Positions 1 to 6,432 of a DNA stretch of 8,657 nucleotides are shown here, in pieces. The translations under genes were made by a program, and so were the position numbers. Origin of the DNA: Clostridia bacterium (GTDB taxonomy: Bacteria; Bacillota_A; Clostridia; Peptostreptococcales; JAAYPU01); assembly GCA_022360735.1 (NCBI GenBank), contig JAKSCF010000308.1, positions 1 through 8,657 of the forward strand, in the 5' to 3' direction. How positions within the stretch are numbered: the first letter of the stretch is position 1; every line of letters starts with the position of its first letter. The notes beneath the pieces are model-generated. The model did not search any database. It was not told the origin of the DNA and saw nothing but the letters and a program-made list of their open reading frames with translations.

Positions 1-399
1 AAAGAAGCAAGCGGTAATATCGTTCAAGTTGCTGAAATATCAAGATTAACACCCGATGATTTTGATCTTTACTCCGGCAACGATGATATGATTATACCCC
101 TTTGCTCTGTAGGCGGCATTGGTGCTATCTCAACAGTAGCCAATATTGCTCCAAAAGATACGCATGATATGGTCATGGCATTTTTAGATGGTGACACAAA
201 AAAAGCGTGTGACATGCAACTCGGTCTGCTGCCATTGATTGATTCTGTCTTTGTAGAAGTTAACCCTGTACCTATTAAAACAGCTGTTAGCTTAATGGGT
301 AAGAATGGCGGAGATTTACGACCACCTCTATACGAAATGGATGATGAGAATCTTGAAGTATTAAAAACAGAAATGAAAAATTACGGTCTAATTAAGTAA
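1..399 (+). CDS. dapA: 4-hydroxy-tetrahydrodipicolinate synthase, C-terminal part (5' end outside window)
   Basis: DapA condenses pyruvate with aspartate semialdehyde, the first committed step of diaminopimelate and lysine synthesis in the cytoplasm. The reading frame is open from base 1 and gives 132 residues, roughly the last 45% of a protein of about 290. The first visible codon is the lysine of the KEASGN motif, which in this family forms the Schiff base with pyruvate. It is followed by the conserved YSGNDD and GGIGAIS segments of the TIM barrel, then the C-terminal helical region. An internal ATG at base 88 is not a gene start, because homology continues upstream to base 1. The gene ends with TAA, 45 bases before dapB on the same strand, so the two are almost certainly co-transcribed. 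The promoter and any lysine-responsive leader would lie upstream of the window. Identification is firm from motifs and context. Confidence 0.96.
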   Translation, partial: KEASGNIVQVAEISRLTPDDFDLYSGNDDMIIPLCSVGGIGAISTVANIAPKDTHDMVMAFLDGDTKKACDMQLGLLPLIDSVFVEVNPVPIKTAVSLMGKNGGDLRPPLYEMDDENLEVLKTEMKNYGLIK

Positions 400-444
400 C
401 CGTCCGTTGTCATAACATTAAAGTAACTTGGGAGGCTAAAAAAA

Positions 445-1197
445 ATGAAAGTTATTATACATGGTATTAATGGAAAAATGGGAAATACATTAAAAAAATT
501 GATAGTGAATGATCCCGAAATAGAAATTGTAGCAGGCATCGATTCTTTTCCAGGTGAAAATACATTCCCCGTATTTTCTTCTGCTCAAGAGTGTACAGTA
601 GAAGCAGATGCAGTCATAGACTTTTCTCACTTTAGTATTGTCCCTAAACTGATACAGTACTGTGTTGAAGCAAAGCTTCCTGTTGTAGTATGCACTACAG
701 GCTTAACTGATGAACAATATGACTTATTGGAAGAAGCTGCAAAAAAGATTCCTGTATTTCGAAGCGCCAATATGTCTTTAGGCATTAATGTATTAACTGA
801 AGCTATTAAATCAATTGTTCCACCACTGGAAGAAAATTTTAACATAGAAATCATCGAAAAGCATCATACTAAGAAGGTAGACTCCCCTAGCGGAACAGCC
901 TTTCTATTAGCAGATACCGTTAATAACACTTGTAAAGTCAAAAAAGACTATGTATTTGGCAGACATTCAAAAAGTGATGTATGTAAAATGACTGATTTAG
1001 GTATTCATGCAGTACGTGGCGGCACCATTCCAGGTGAACACACTGTTATTTTTGCCGGGTCAGATGAAGTCATTGAAATTAAGCATACTGCACTTTCAAA
1101 AAATATTTTTGCACATGGCGCAATAAAAGCTGCAAAATTTATAGCCAAAGCCGAAAAAGGATTATATAATATGACTGACTTATTAAATAAGGGCTAA
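445..1197 (+). CDS. dapB: 4-hydroxy-tetrahydrodipicolinate reductase
   Basis: DapB reduces the DapA product to tetrahydrodipicolinate with NAD(P)H, the second step of the pathway. The 250 residues match the usual family length. The N-terminal Rossmann fold carries GINGKMG (residues 7-13) for dinucleotide binding, and CTTGLT (83-88) is a typical family segment. The catalytic and substrate-binding stretch EKHHTKKVDSPSGTA (138-152) contains His140 and Lys144, equivalent to His159 and Lys163 of the E. coli enzyme. The conserved RGGTIPGEH follows at 191-199. A strong GGAGG (431-435) stands nine bases before the ATG, which supports this start. The gene lies between dapA and dapH, 45 and 24 bases away, as one operon. 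Nothing is missing or unusual. Confidence 0.97.
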   Translation: MKVIIHGINGKMGNTLKKLIVNDPEIEIVAGIDSFPGENTFPVFSSAQECTVEADAVIDFSHFSIVPKLIQYCVEAKLPVVVCTTGLTDEQYDLLEEAAKKIPVFRSANMSLGINVLTEAIKSIVPPLEENFNIEIIEKHHTKKVDSPSGTAFLLADTVNNTCKVKKDYVFGRHSKSDVCKMTDLGIHAVRGGTIPGEHTVIFAGSDEVIEIKHTALSKNIFAHGAIKAAKFIAKAEKGLYNMTDLLNKG

Positions 1198-1206
1198 TAT
1201 CTATTG

Positions 1207-1212
1207 AAAGGA
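1207..1212 (+). promoter_or_regulatory. Ribosome binding site that fixes the dapH start
   Basis: AAAGGA lies nine bases before the ATG at 1222. It directly abuts the ATG at 1213 and lies downstream of the TTG at 1204, so neither of those can use it. This makes 1222 the best dapH start. Confidence 0.7.
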
Positions 1213-1221
1213 ATGAAACAA

Positions 1222-1938
1222 ATGACGAATAAGGTACTTGATTTAATCGACCCCTACAATATTGCAAGATATATTAAAGATGCTAATAAATCTACGCCTA
1301 TCAAAGCATATGTTAACGGAGATTTAAAAGATACAACTTGTAAAAATGCAAAAATATTTGGTAATGATAATTTTTGGGTCATAATCGGAGAAAATTCAGA
1401 CATTACCGCGTACTTAAAAGAACATGCTAATAAAATATCCTATTATCATATTGAAAACGACAGAAGAAACTCGGCTATTCCAATGTTGGATTTAACAGAA
1501 ATTAATGCAAGGATTGAACCCGGTGCTATTATCAGAGACCGTGTTAAAATTCATAAGCAAGTTATTGTTATGATGGGTGCTGTTATTAATATTGGATGTG
1601 AAATTGGCGAAGCGACTATGATTGATATGAATGCTGTATTAGGCGCAAGAGTTACGGTGGGCAAAAATTGTCATGTAGGCGCCGGTGCCGTATTAGCCGG
1701 AGTTTTAGAGCCTCCAAGCGCTACGCCTGTTATCATTGAAGATGATGTTATGATAGGTGCTAATGCCGTTATATTAGAAGGTGTTAAGATTGGAGAAGGT
1801 GCTGTAGTGGCTGCAGGGGCTATTGTTACAAAAGACGTACCTGCCGGCTGTGTTGTAGCTGGTTCTCCTGCTACAATCATAAAAAGAAAAGATGCACAAA
1901 CTATTGAAAAAACTAAATTGTTAGAAGATTTAAGGTAA
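1222..1938 (+). CDS. dapH: 2,3,4,5-tetrahydropyridine-2,6-dicarboxylate N-acetyltransferase
   Basis: DapH transfers an acetyl group from acetyl-CoA to tetrahydrodipicolinate, so this organism uses the acetylated branch of diaminopimelate synthesis rather than the succinylated (DapD) or dehydrogenase route. From the ATG at 1222 the protein has 238 residues, close to the B. subtilis enzyme (236). Residues 1-80 form the N-terminal domain with the typical STPIKAYV segment. Then come [14 protein letters not shown] (78-91) and the left-handed beta helix of hexapeptide repeats (about 97-217), with [37 protein letters not shown] and EPPSA. The in-frame TTG at 1204 and ATG at 1213 are less likely starts because the Shine-Dalgarno fits only 1222. 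The gene is last in the dap cluster, 24 bases after dapB, and is followed by a strong hairpin. The family match is very clear. Confidence 0.96.
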   Translation: MTNKVLDLIDPYNIARYIKDANKSTPIKAYVNGDLKDTTCKNAKIFGNDNFWVIIGENSDITAYLKEHANKISYYHIENDRRNSAIPMLDLTEINARIEPGAIIRDRVKIHKQVIVMMGAVINIGCEIGEATMIDMNAVLGARVTVGKNCHVGAGAVLAGVLEPPSATPVIIEDDVMIGANAVILEGVKIGEGAVVAAGAIVTKDVPAGCVVAGSPATIIKRKDAQTIEKTKLLEDLR

Positions 1939-1983
1939 TAAATAATACAATTGTACCTTATTTAAAATTTACTTCTTAGTTTT

Positions 1984-2018
1984 AAAATGCCATGCAGCAG
2001 TATAGCGCATGGCATTTT
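1984..2018. terminator. Bidirectional intrinsic terminator between dapH and the minus-strand nucleotidase pair
   Basis: A perfect 12-base-pair inverted repeat, AAAATGCCATGC (1984-1995) with GCATGGCATTTT (2007-2018), encloses an 11-base loop. The stem has a GC-rich core and A/T-rich outer ends, so both strands present a hairpin finishing in a U run. It lies 46 bases after the dapH stop and 35 bases beyond the stop of the minus-strand micro-ORF. It can therefore end both converging transcripts. Confidence 0.87.
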
Positions 2019-2052
2019 ATAATTTGCTCAAATTGTATTCACTCTATTCACG

Positions 2053-2205
2053 TTATATCTCACGCTTGCTTTTTAAAATTTGTTTTATCTCTTTTAAAAC
2101 CACATATATTTTATTTAAAGTATACTGAATTGAAATAAAAATAATAAACAGTATGATAATGGCTATATAGATAAAGTTATGGTCTAATTGAAACAATCTA
2201 ATCAC
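2053..2205 (-). CDS. Putative 50-residue single-pass membrane protein
   Basis: I do not recognise this family. The frame is open for 50 codons from a GTG at 2205 to a TAA at 2053-2055. The GTG overlaps the TGA of the upstream nucleotidase in a GTGA arrangement (4 bases), typical of translationally coupled genes. Residues 9-30 form one very hydrophobic segment (NFIYIAIIILFIIFISI at its core). They are followed by a lysine-rich amphipathic tail with six basic residues among the last 20 (K32, K38, K41, K45, K47, R48 among others), which suggests a cytoplasmic C-terminus. There is no signal cleavage motif and no cysteine. No well-spaced Shine-Dalgarno precedes the GTG, so translation would rely on coupling. 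The bidirectional hairpin follows 35 bases later, so the ORF fills the space between the nucleotidase and its terminator. It may be a real small protein or a chance open frame in AT-rich DNA. Confidence 0.5.
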   Translation of the reverse strand: MIRLFQLDHNFIYIAIIILFIIFISIQYTLNKIYVVLKEIKQILKSKREI

Positions 2206-2777
2206 CACTCTCTAAAACGTTTATTTACTTCATTATAAATGTCTTCCCAGGTATTCACTCTGATAATCTTGTCATTTAACTCAAGCTGATTATATGGACA
2301 ATCTACTAAATATACCTCTATTCCGGCCTCTGATAATTGTAAAGCATTTTCTAATCGGTCTTCTATGAAGATATCACAATTTAGTTCTTGGGCTTTATTG
2401 AGCTTATCGTGGCTTCCAAGATAATAAATCTCTTTAAAGGGAACGCTGTATTTATTAAACCAAACTTCTGTTACTTCATTCATATGGGACATTCTTGCAG
2501 TGACATAATATATATCATGGACATTATGGAGCTCTTGAAGGTAATAAGCCGCTCCTTCTCTTATTTTTGCACTTAAATGCATTTTTGCCCCATGTTCCAT
2601 ATAATACTCTAAAAACGCTTCATCCGAGATATTATGGGCCTTAGGAATATTATAGGTTGTAATTTCTTCCGGTTTTATTGATTTGTTAAAATACTGATTG
2701 ACATCATCCACCCAATAAAATGGGTCTGTAATGGTGCCATCAATATCCACACAAATACTTAATCGTTTCATAATCAT
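2202..2777 (-). CDS. HAD-superfamily 5'(3')-nucleotidase-like protein (NT5C type, YqfW-like)
   Basis: This is a predicted cytoplasmic phosphohydrolase of the NT5C / 5'-nucleotidase C group. The 191 residues carry all four HAD motifs. Motif I is DIDGT (11-15), with nucleophile Asp11 and acid/base Asp13. Motif II is the Thr of VTAR (92-95). Motif III is Lys125 in SHDKL. Motif IV is IEDR (138-141), for Mg2+ binding. The cap segment lies at about residues 20-85. Members of this group, such as B. subtilis YqfW, are called putative nucleotidases; the true substrate is not visible from sequence. The start may be at 2777 or at the second ATG, 2771 (MKRLS...), which fits homologues as well. Neither has a clear Shine-Dalgarno. 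The gene begins 24 bases past the rpmF terminator hairpin and no good promoter is visible, so it may be expressed by read-through. It overlaps the downstream micro-ORF by 4 bases. Confidence 0.85.
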   Translation of the reverse strand: MIMKRLSICVDIDGTITDPFYWVDDVNQYFNKSIKPEEITTYNIPKAHNISDEAFLEYYMEHGAKMHLSAKIREGAAYYLQELHNVHDIYYVTARMSHMNEVTEVWFNKYSVPFKEIYYLGSHDKLNKAQELNCDIFIEDRLENALQLSEAGIEVYLVDCPYNQLELNDKIIRVNTWEDIYNEVNKRFREW

Positions 2778-2800
2778 TCTTGTTAACTTTAGAAAAACAA

Positions 2801-2821
2801 GAAGCTGCTATAAGCAGCTTC
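2801..2821 (-). terminator. Intrinsic terminator (or attenuator) after rpmF
   Basis: An eight-base-pair GC-containing stem, GAAGCTGC (2801-2808) with GCAGCTTC (2814-2821), has a five-base loop. On the minus strand it is followed by TTGTTTTTC. It begins four bases after the rpmF stop and ends 24 bases before the nucleotidase ATG. It therefore separates the ribosomal-protein unit from the nucleotidase and probably lets only part of the transcription through. Confidence 0.75.
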
Positions 2822-2824
2822 ATT

Positions 2825-3007
2825 TTACTTTTCCGCAGCAACGACTTCCTTTCCATTGTAATAATTACAACTAGGGCATATTCTGTGAGGAAGCTTCGTT
2901 TCGTGACATTGTGGGCACTCCACAACATTTGGTGCAGTCATTTTAATGTTTGCCGACCTTCTTTTGTCCCGTCTTGCTTTGGATGTTTTTCGCTTAGGTA
3001 CTGCCAT
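2825..3007 (-). CDS. rpmF: 50S ribosomal protein L32 (zinc-binding form)
   Basis: This is a small structural protein of the large ribosomal subunit. The 60 residues start with the diagnostic [17 protein letters not shown] basic segment. They carry a CxxC-x9-CxxC zinc ribbon (Cys31, Cys34, Cys44, Cys47), so this is the zinc-dependent (C+) version rather than the cysteine-free paralogue some Firmicutes switch to in zinc starvation. A very strong AAGGAGGTG (3013-3021) precedes the ATG by five bases and overlaps the stop codon of yceD (3020-3022), so the two genes are tightly coupled with a 12-base gap. A hairpin terminator follows at once. The yceD-rpmF pairing is widely conserved in bacteria. 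Identification is certain. Confidence 0.98.
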   Translation of the reverse strand: MAVPKRKTSKARRDKRRSANIKMTAPNVVECPQCHETKLPHRICPSCNYYNGKEVVAAEK

Positions 3008-3019
3008 AAGAACACCTCC

Positions 3020-3520
3020 TTAATCCTGCTTTAATAATTCCTTTAGCTTGATTAATCTAATATCTATGTCTTCTTTTTCACAATTACAATTCGAATTGTT
3101 AAGATTTGTCCCACATTGCAAACATAAGCCTTTACACTCTTTACTGCATAGAAACTTCATTGGAAGCTTTAATATGAGCAACTTTTCCGAGAATTCTTCT
3201 AAATCAATACAGTCATCTTCTAATAAAACATCTGCATCCTCTTGAATATTTTTCTCATCACATACACTTTCATCAAATGATATCTTGATATCTTTCACCA
3301 CATTATCAAGACATCTGCTGCACTCAGTTTGAATGATTGTCTCTAACAACCCGGAAAAGATAATATCTTCATCAGCTTTAAATACTTTACCTTTGACTTC
3401 CACAGGGCCTTTTAAGTAAAATATATCCCCACCGCGATTAATTTTGTTTAGAATTACCTTTTCATTAATTTGTATTTCATCACTTTTCTTTGATATAAGA
3501 TCCGAAATGTTAATTTTCAT
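3020..3520 (-). CDS. YceD/DUF177-family protein, large-subunit rRNA accumulation factor
   Basis: Members of this family (YceD in E. coli, YlbN in B. subtilis) are found beside rpmF, and E. coli YceD is linked to 23S rRNA accumulation. The 166 residues show the family layout. There is an N-terminal beta-rich half, CSRC at 67-70, then an acidic stretch (about 84-112), and a C-terminal cysteine cluster, CSKECKGLCLQCGTNLN (125-141) plus CNC (145-147). Together these suggest a metal-binding site, though that is inference. A GAGGTG (3529-3534) sits eight bases before the ATG, and a perfect promoter lies just upstream. The gene follows ackA by 79 bases and precedes rpmF by 12. The leader of its mRNA folds into a hairpin around the ribosome binding site (separate entry). 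Family assignment is firm; the exact molecular job is not. Confidence 0.92.
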   Translation of the reverse strand: MKINISDLISKKSDEIQINEKVILNKINRGGDIFYLKGPVEVKGKVFKADEDIIFSGLLETIIQTECSRCLDNVVKDIKISFDESVCDEKNIQEDADVLLEDDCIDLEEFSEKLLILKLPMKFLCSKECKGLCLQCGTNLNNSNCNCEKEDIDIRLIKLKELLKQD

Positions 3521-3550
3521 TAAGTATTCACCTCAATATATGAATACCTA
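3521..3550 (-). promoter_or_regulatory. Hairpin leader displaying the yceD ribosome binding site
   Basis: On the minus strand the arms TAGGTATTCA (3550-3541) and TGAATACTTA (3530-3521) form a ten-pair stem with one G-U pair. The ten-base loop contains GAGG of the Shine-Dalgarno, whose last two bases start the 3' arm. The stem ends directly before the ATG. With transcription predicted to start near 3552, nearly the whole 5' untranslated region is this stem-loop. A role in mRNA stability or in translational control of the L32 operon is inference. Confidence 0.55.
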
Positions 3551-3558
3551 ACAGATTT

Positions 3559-3587
3559 ATTATACTTATGCCATTTAACCTTGTCAA
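3559..3587 (-). promoter_or_regulatory. Consensus sigma-A promoter of yceD-rpmF
   Basis: On the minus strand a perfect TTGACA (3587-3582) and a perfect TATAAT (3564-3559) are separated by exactly 17 bases. The expected start point is near 3552, about 32 bases before the yceD ATG. The -35 lies 13 bases beyond the ackA stop. Since no hairpin separates ackA from it, yceD-rpmF may be read both from this promoter and from ackA transcripts. Such an ideal promoter suits a ribosomal protein gene. Confidence 0.9.
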
Positions 3588-3599
3588 GAAATAATTGGA

Positions 3600-4796
3600 T
3601 TAACCTTTAATGATTTCTACAGTATCTTTAGCAATCATTAATTCTTCATCTGTAGGTATTACAAGAATTTTAATTTTAGAATCATCTGCGCTGACAACAG
3701 CTTCTTTTCCTCTGATATTATTCTTCTCTTTATCCATTATTATGCCCATTGCCTCAAGATCTTTAACAATTTTATTTCTCATTCCAATTGCATTTTCACC
3801 AATACCGGCAGTAAATATTATAGCATCTGCGCCATTTAACTCAGCTAAATATGAACCAATATATTTTTTAACCTTCATAGCAAAGATATCTAAAGCCAAT
3901 TGAGCTCTCTCATCGCCTTTACCAGCAGACTCTTCAATATCTCTAAAGTCACTGCTGACGCCCGATATACCCAATACGCCGGATTTCTTTTGCAAAATAT
4001 TATCTGTGCTGGAAGCATCAATATCTTCTTTTTCCATAATAAATTTAATAATAGCAGGGTCAATGTCACCACATCTGGTTCCCATTGTTAATCCTTCTAA
4101 TGGTGTAAAACCCATTGAAGTATCGATAGAATGTCCATTTTTAATAGCTGCAATACTTGAGCCGTTTCCAAGATGACATGATATTAATTTTACCGAATCT
4201 ATATCTTTTCCAAGCAGTTCAGCCGCTCTTTCTGACACATAACGATGGCTTGTACCATGGAAACCATATCTTCTGATTTTATATTTCTCATAATATTCGT
4301 AAGGGATAGAATATAGATATGAAACAGCCGGCATGGTTTGATGGAATGCCGTATCAAAGACACCGACCATCGGTGTTTCAGGCATTAATTCTTGACAAGC
4401 TTTTATGCCCATGATGTTTGGAGGATTATGTAAAGGTGCTAATTCTATACACTCTTCCAATGCATCTAAAACATCCTCTGTTATCAATACGGAACCACTA
4501 TATTTTTCACCTGCATGTACCACTCTGTGACCTACTGCAGATATTTCACCCATGTCTTTTACAACACCGTTTTTTTCATCGACTAAAACGTCCAAGACCA
4601 TGCCTATAGCATCTTTATGGTCTTTCATAGGCTTTTGTATCGCTACTTTATCGGAACCTATCTTTTCATGTTTAAGAACAGACCCCTCTATCCCGATTCT
4701 CTCAACCAAACCTTTTGCTAAAACCTTTTCATTTGCCATATCAATCGTTTGATATTTTAATGATGAACTTCCGCAGTTTACAACTAAAACCTTCAT
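3600..4796 (-). CDS. ackA: Acetate kinase
   Basis: AckA interconverts acetyl phosphate plus ADP with acetate plus ATP, the substrate-level phosphorylation step of acetate fermentation. The 398 residues are full length for the family. All expected active-site residues are present at the Methanosarcina enzyme's own numbering: Asn7 in [10 protein letters not shown], Arg91 in GHRVVHAGE, Asp148 in VFDTAFH, His180 in GFHGTSH, Arg241 in TRCGDIDP and Glu384 in PTDEE. The phosphate-binding HLGNGSS is at 208-214 and the adenosine-pocket FTAGIGEN at 328-335. An AGGAGG (4804-4809) lies seven bases before the ATG. The gene is divergent from tmcAL and is followed by yceD-rpmF, as in many Clostridia. The usual upstream partner pta is not here, so acetyl phosphate must be made by an enzyme encoded elsewhere. 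Identification is certain. Confidence 0.98.
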   Translation of the reverse strand: MKVLVVNCGSSSLKYQTIDMANEKVLAKGLVERIGIEGSVLKHEKIGSDKVAIQKPMKDHKDAIGMVLDVLVDEKNGVVKDMGEISAVGHRVVHAGEKYSGSVLITEDVLDALEECIELAPLHNPPNIMGIKACQELMPETPMVGVFDTAFHQTMPAVSYLYSIPYEYYEKYKIRRYGFHGTSHRYVSERAAELLGKDIDSVKLISCHLGNGSSIAAIKNGHSIDTSMGFTPLEGLTMGTRCGDIDPAIIKFIMEKEDIDASSTDNILQKKSGVLGISGVSSDFRDIEESAGKGDERAQLALDIFAMKVKKYIGSYLAELNGADAIIFTAGIGENAIGMRNKIVKDLEAMGIIMDKEKNNIRGKEAVVSADDSKIKILVIPTDEELMIAKDTVEIIKG

Positions 4797-4868
4797 TTTA
4801 GTTCCTCCTTTTTATATTAATAAATCAATGTTTATAACATTCTTTGATATTTTATTAACTAATTATTA

Positions 4869-4896
4869 ATTATAAATTATTAGGACGTTTTTTCAA
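4869..4896 (-). promoter_or_regulatory. Probable sigma-A promoter of ackA
   Basis: On the minus strand TTGAAA (4896-4891) and a perfect TATAAT (4874-4869) are 16 bases apart. Transcription would start near 4862 and give a leader of about 65 bases. That leader contains a small AT-rich hairpin, AATGTT/AACATT (arms at 4827-4832 and 4836-4841). The surrounding DNA is very AT-rich, so chance -10 matches are common; the paired -35 is what makes this one credible. Confidence 0.6.
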
Positions 4897-4981
4897 GTGT
4901 TATTTTGCTTTTTTCCTTATAAGATACAATGAAATTCAAACTTTCACCGATTACTTGCATATTTTTACATTTATATTGTAG

Positions 4982-4987
4982 TATAAT
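4982..4987 (+). promoter_or_regulatory. Possible -10 element for tmcAL
   Basis: A TATAAT lies 25 bases before the tmcAL ATG, and would give a leader of about 19 bases that just includes the ribosome binding site (AAGGA, 5001-5005). No good -35 exists at 16-18 bases; the nearest, TTGCAT (4955-4960), is 21 bases away. The call is therefore weak. Confidence 0.35.
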
Positions 4988-5012
4988 AGAATAAAAAGAA
5001 AAGGATAATCAT

Positions 5013-6239
5013 ATGAAAGTATTAGCCATTGTATCTGAATATAACCCCTTCCATAATGGGCATCTTTATCATCTCAGGGAATCTATTAAGATGACAGACG
5101 CAGATTATACCATTTGTGTTATGGGCGGCAACTTCCTTCAAAGGGGAGAGCCGGCACTATTTGACAAATGGATTCGTACCGAAGCTGCTGTCAAAAGCGG
5201 CATAGACGTTGTATTTGAACTGCCTGCTGTTTTTGCTTGCAGCAGTGCAGAGTATTTCGCAGGAGCAGCTGTTAAAATCATCAATGGTTTAGGATGTGTC
5301 ACACACATTTCATTTGGCAGTGAGCACGGGAACATACAAGAGTTGCTGCAAATAGCTGAAACTATAACCTATCAACCGGAAACTTACCAATCAGCTTTTA
5401 AAAAACACATGGCCAAAGGACTTTCCTATGCACAAGCCAATCAATTAAGCCTGGAAGGAATGAGCCATCTCAGTCATATTGCTGCTAAACCTAACAATAT
5501 TTTAGGTATAGAATATCTTAAAGCCTTGTTAACATTAGAAAGTGCCATTATACCTATTACCGTCAAAAGAAAAGACGCACAATATCATGATACATCCATT
5601 GGCGGTAATATCTGCAGTGCAACAGCCATTCGAAATCAACTAAAACAAAACCAATCTTTTGATTCATTATCAAAGGTTATACCTTCTGATGCTTATGATC
5701 ATTTACAAAAATATATATCTTCCGGCGTTAAGCCTTTATTTTTATCCGATTTTTTCCAATTGATTCAATATAAAATTCTCACTTCCGGCTTAGATGACTT
5801 GCAAGGCATCTATTCCACTAAAGAAGGCTTAGAATATCGAATCATGAATTATATCAGAAAATCAGAAAATCTTGAAGAACTAATTAAAAACATTAAAACT
5901 AAGCGATATGTACAAACCAGTATACAGCGCTTATTGATTCATATATTGCTCAATATATCCAAACAGGATGTTAAATATATAACAGAAGAAAATTGTTTAT
6001 ACGGACGAATCTTGGGATTCTCGTCTAAGGGTTCTGAGCTTATCCGGCACATCAAGGAGAAAGCAACCCGTTCGATTCCTATTATTTCTAACATTAATAA
6101 AGAAATTCCAAAAAACTCAAGTCTTCATAAGTTACTGAAATATGATATTGCTGCATCTGATTTGTACTATTTAGTCTCAAATCAGTCAAATTTATATGCT
6201 GCTTCAGATTATGTCAGAAAACCGTTTATAGGAAAATAA
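5013..6239 (+). CDS. tmcAL: tRNA(Met) cytidine acetate ligase
   Basis: TmcAL (B. subtilis YlbM) makes N4-acetylcytidine at the wobble position of elongator tRNA-Met. Unlike the acetyl-CoA-dependent TmcA, it activates free acetate with ATP. The 408 residues fit the family. The nucleotidyltransferase-like N-terminus has VSEYNPFHNGHLYH (7-20) with the HxGH signature (14-17). It continues with MGGNFLQRGEPALFDKW (37-53), the ELPAVFACSSAE segment (69-80) and PNNILGIEYLKAL (160-172). The KRKDAQYHD and SATAIR stretches follow (185-193, 202-207), and the C-terminal half is helical and less conserved. AAGGA seven bases before the ATG supports the start. The gene is divergent from ackA and ends at a hairpin terminator. 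Older annotations call it a predicted nucleotidyltransferase. Identification is strong. Confidence 0.95.
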   Translation: MKVLAIVSEYNPFHNGHLYHLRESIKMTDADYTICVMGGNFLQRGEPALFDKWIRTEAAVKSGIDVVFELPAVFACSSAEYFAGAAVKIINGLGCVTHISFGSEHGNIQELLQIAETITYQPETYQSAFKKHMAKGLSYAQANQLSLEGMSHLSHIAAKPNNILGIEYLKALLTLESAIIPITVKRKDAQYHDTSIGGNICSATAIRNQLKQNQSFDSLSKVIPSDAYDHLQKYISSGVKPLFLSDFFQLIQYKILTSGLDDLQGIYSTKEGLEYRIMNYIRKSENLEELIKNIKTKRYVQTSIQRLLIHILLNISKQDVKYITEENCLYGRILGFSSKGSELIRHIKEKATRSIPIISNINKEIPKNSSLHKLLKYDIAASDLYYLVSNQSNLYAASDYVRKPFIGK

Positions 6240-6248
6240 CCATTAGTT

Positions 6249-6281
6249 AAAGGCTGATACAATTATATTATATCAGCCTTT
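6249..6281 (+). terminator. Intrinsic terminator after tmcAL
   Basis: A perfect 11-base-pair inverted repeat, AAAGGCTGATA (6249-6259) with TATCAGCCTTT (6271-6281), starts nine bases after the tmcAL stop and is followed by GTTC and further T-rich sequence. It separates tmcAL from ylbJ, so ylbJ needs its own promoter. Confidence 0.8.
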
Positions 6282-6398
6282 GTTCATATCTATATAAAAA
6301 ACTTTTAAATATTATAAATATTTAAGCAACGCTTTTTTTCTTAGACCATCCAGAGTTTTAAAATGGTTTATAACATGAACTTTAATTAAAATTATTAT

Positions 6399-6427
6399 GG
6401 ATAGTTCCAATTTTTATTGAATATAAT
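6399..6427 (+). promoter_or_regulatory. Possible ylbJ promoter, perhaps sigma-E-like
   Basis: TATAAT (6422-6427) ends five bases before the ylbJ ATG. No sigma-A -35 lies at normal distance. Read as a sporulation sigma-E site, GGATAGT (6399-6405), 14 bases and AATATAAT (6420-6427) partly fit the B. subtilis consensus (ATA core; CATACANT), with mismatches. Expression of ylbJ from sigma-E is known in B. subtilis; applying it here is inference. In DNA this AT-rich, chance matches are likely. Confidence 0.3.
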
Positions 6428-6432
6428 GTGAT

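Noticed and set aside
88..399. Small 103-residue ORF as an independent gene
   Set aside because: It is the tail of dapA; the frame and homology continue to base 1.
1204..1221. TTG start at 1204 for dapH
   Set aside because: It places the Shine-Dalgarno inside the gene, and the ATG at 1222 has correct spacing and family length.
1931..1960. Inverted repeat TAAGGTA/TACCTTA spanning the dapH stop, and a TACAATTGTA palindrome
   Set aside because: The stem is short with a 16-base loop; the strong hairpin at 1984-2018 explains termination better.
2780..3034. Plus-strand ORF opposite rpmF
   Set aside because: It is a shadow of rpmF and its flanks, with no ribosome binding site and no protein-like family features.
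3610..4752. Several plus-strand ORFs of 63-97 residues opposite ackA
   Set aside because: All lie antisense to a certain gene and show the composition of reverse-complement shadows.
6305..6325. Inverted repeat TTAAATATT/AATATTTAA with a T run at 6333-6339, as a second terminator or operator
   Set aside because: The stem is only A-T pairs and the T run is separated from it, so it is a weak structure expected by chance in AT-rich DNA.
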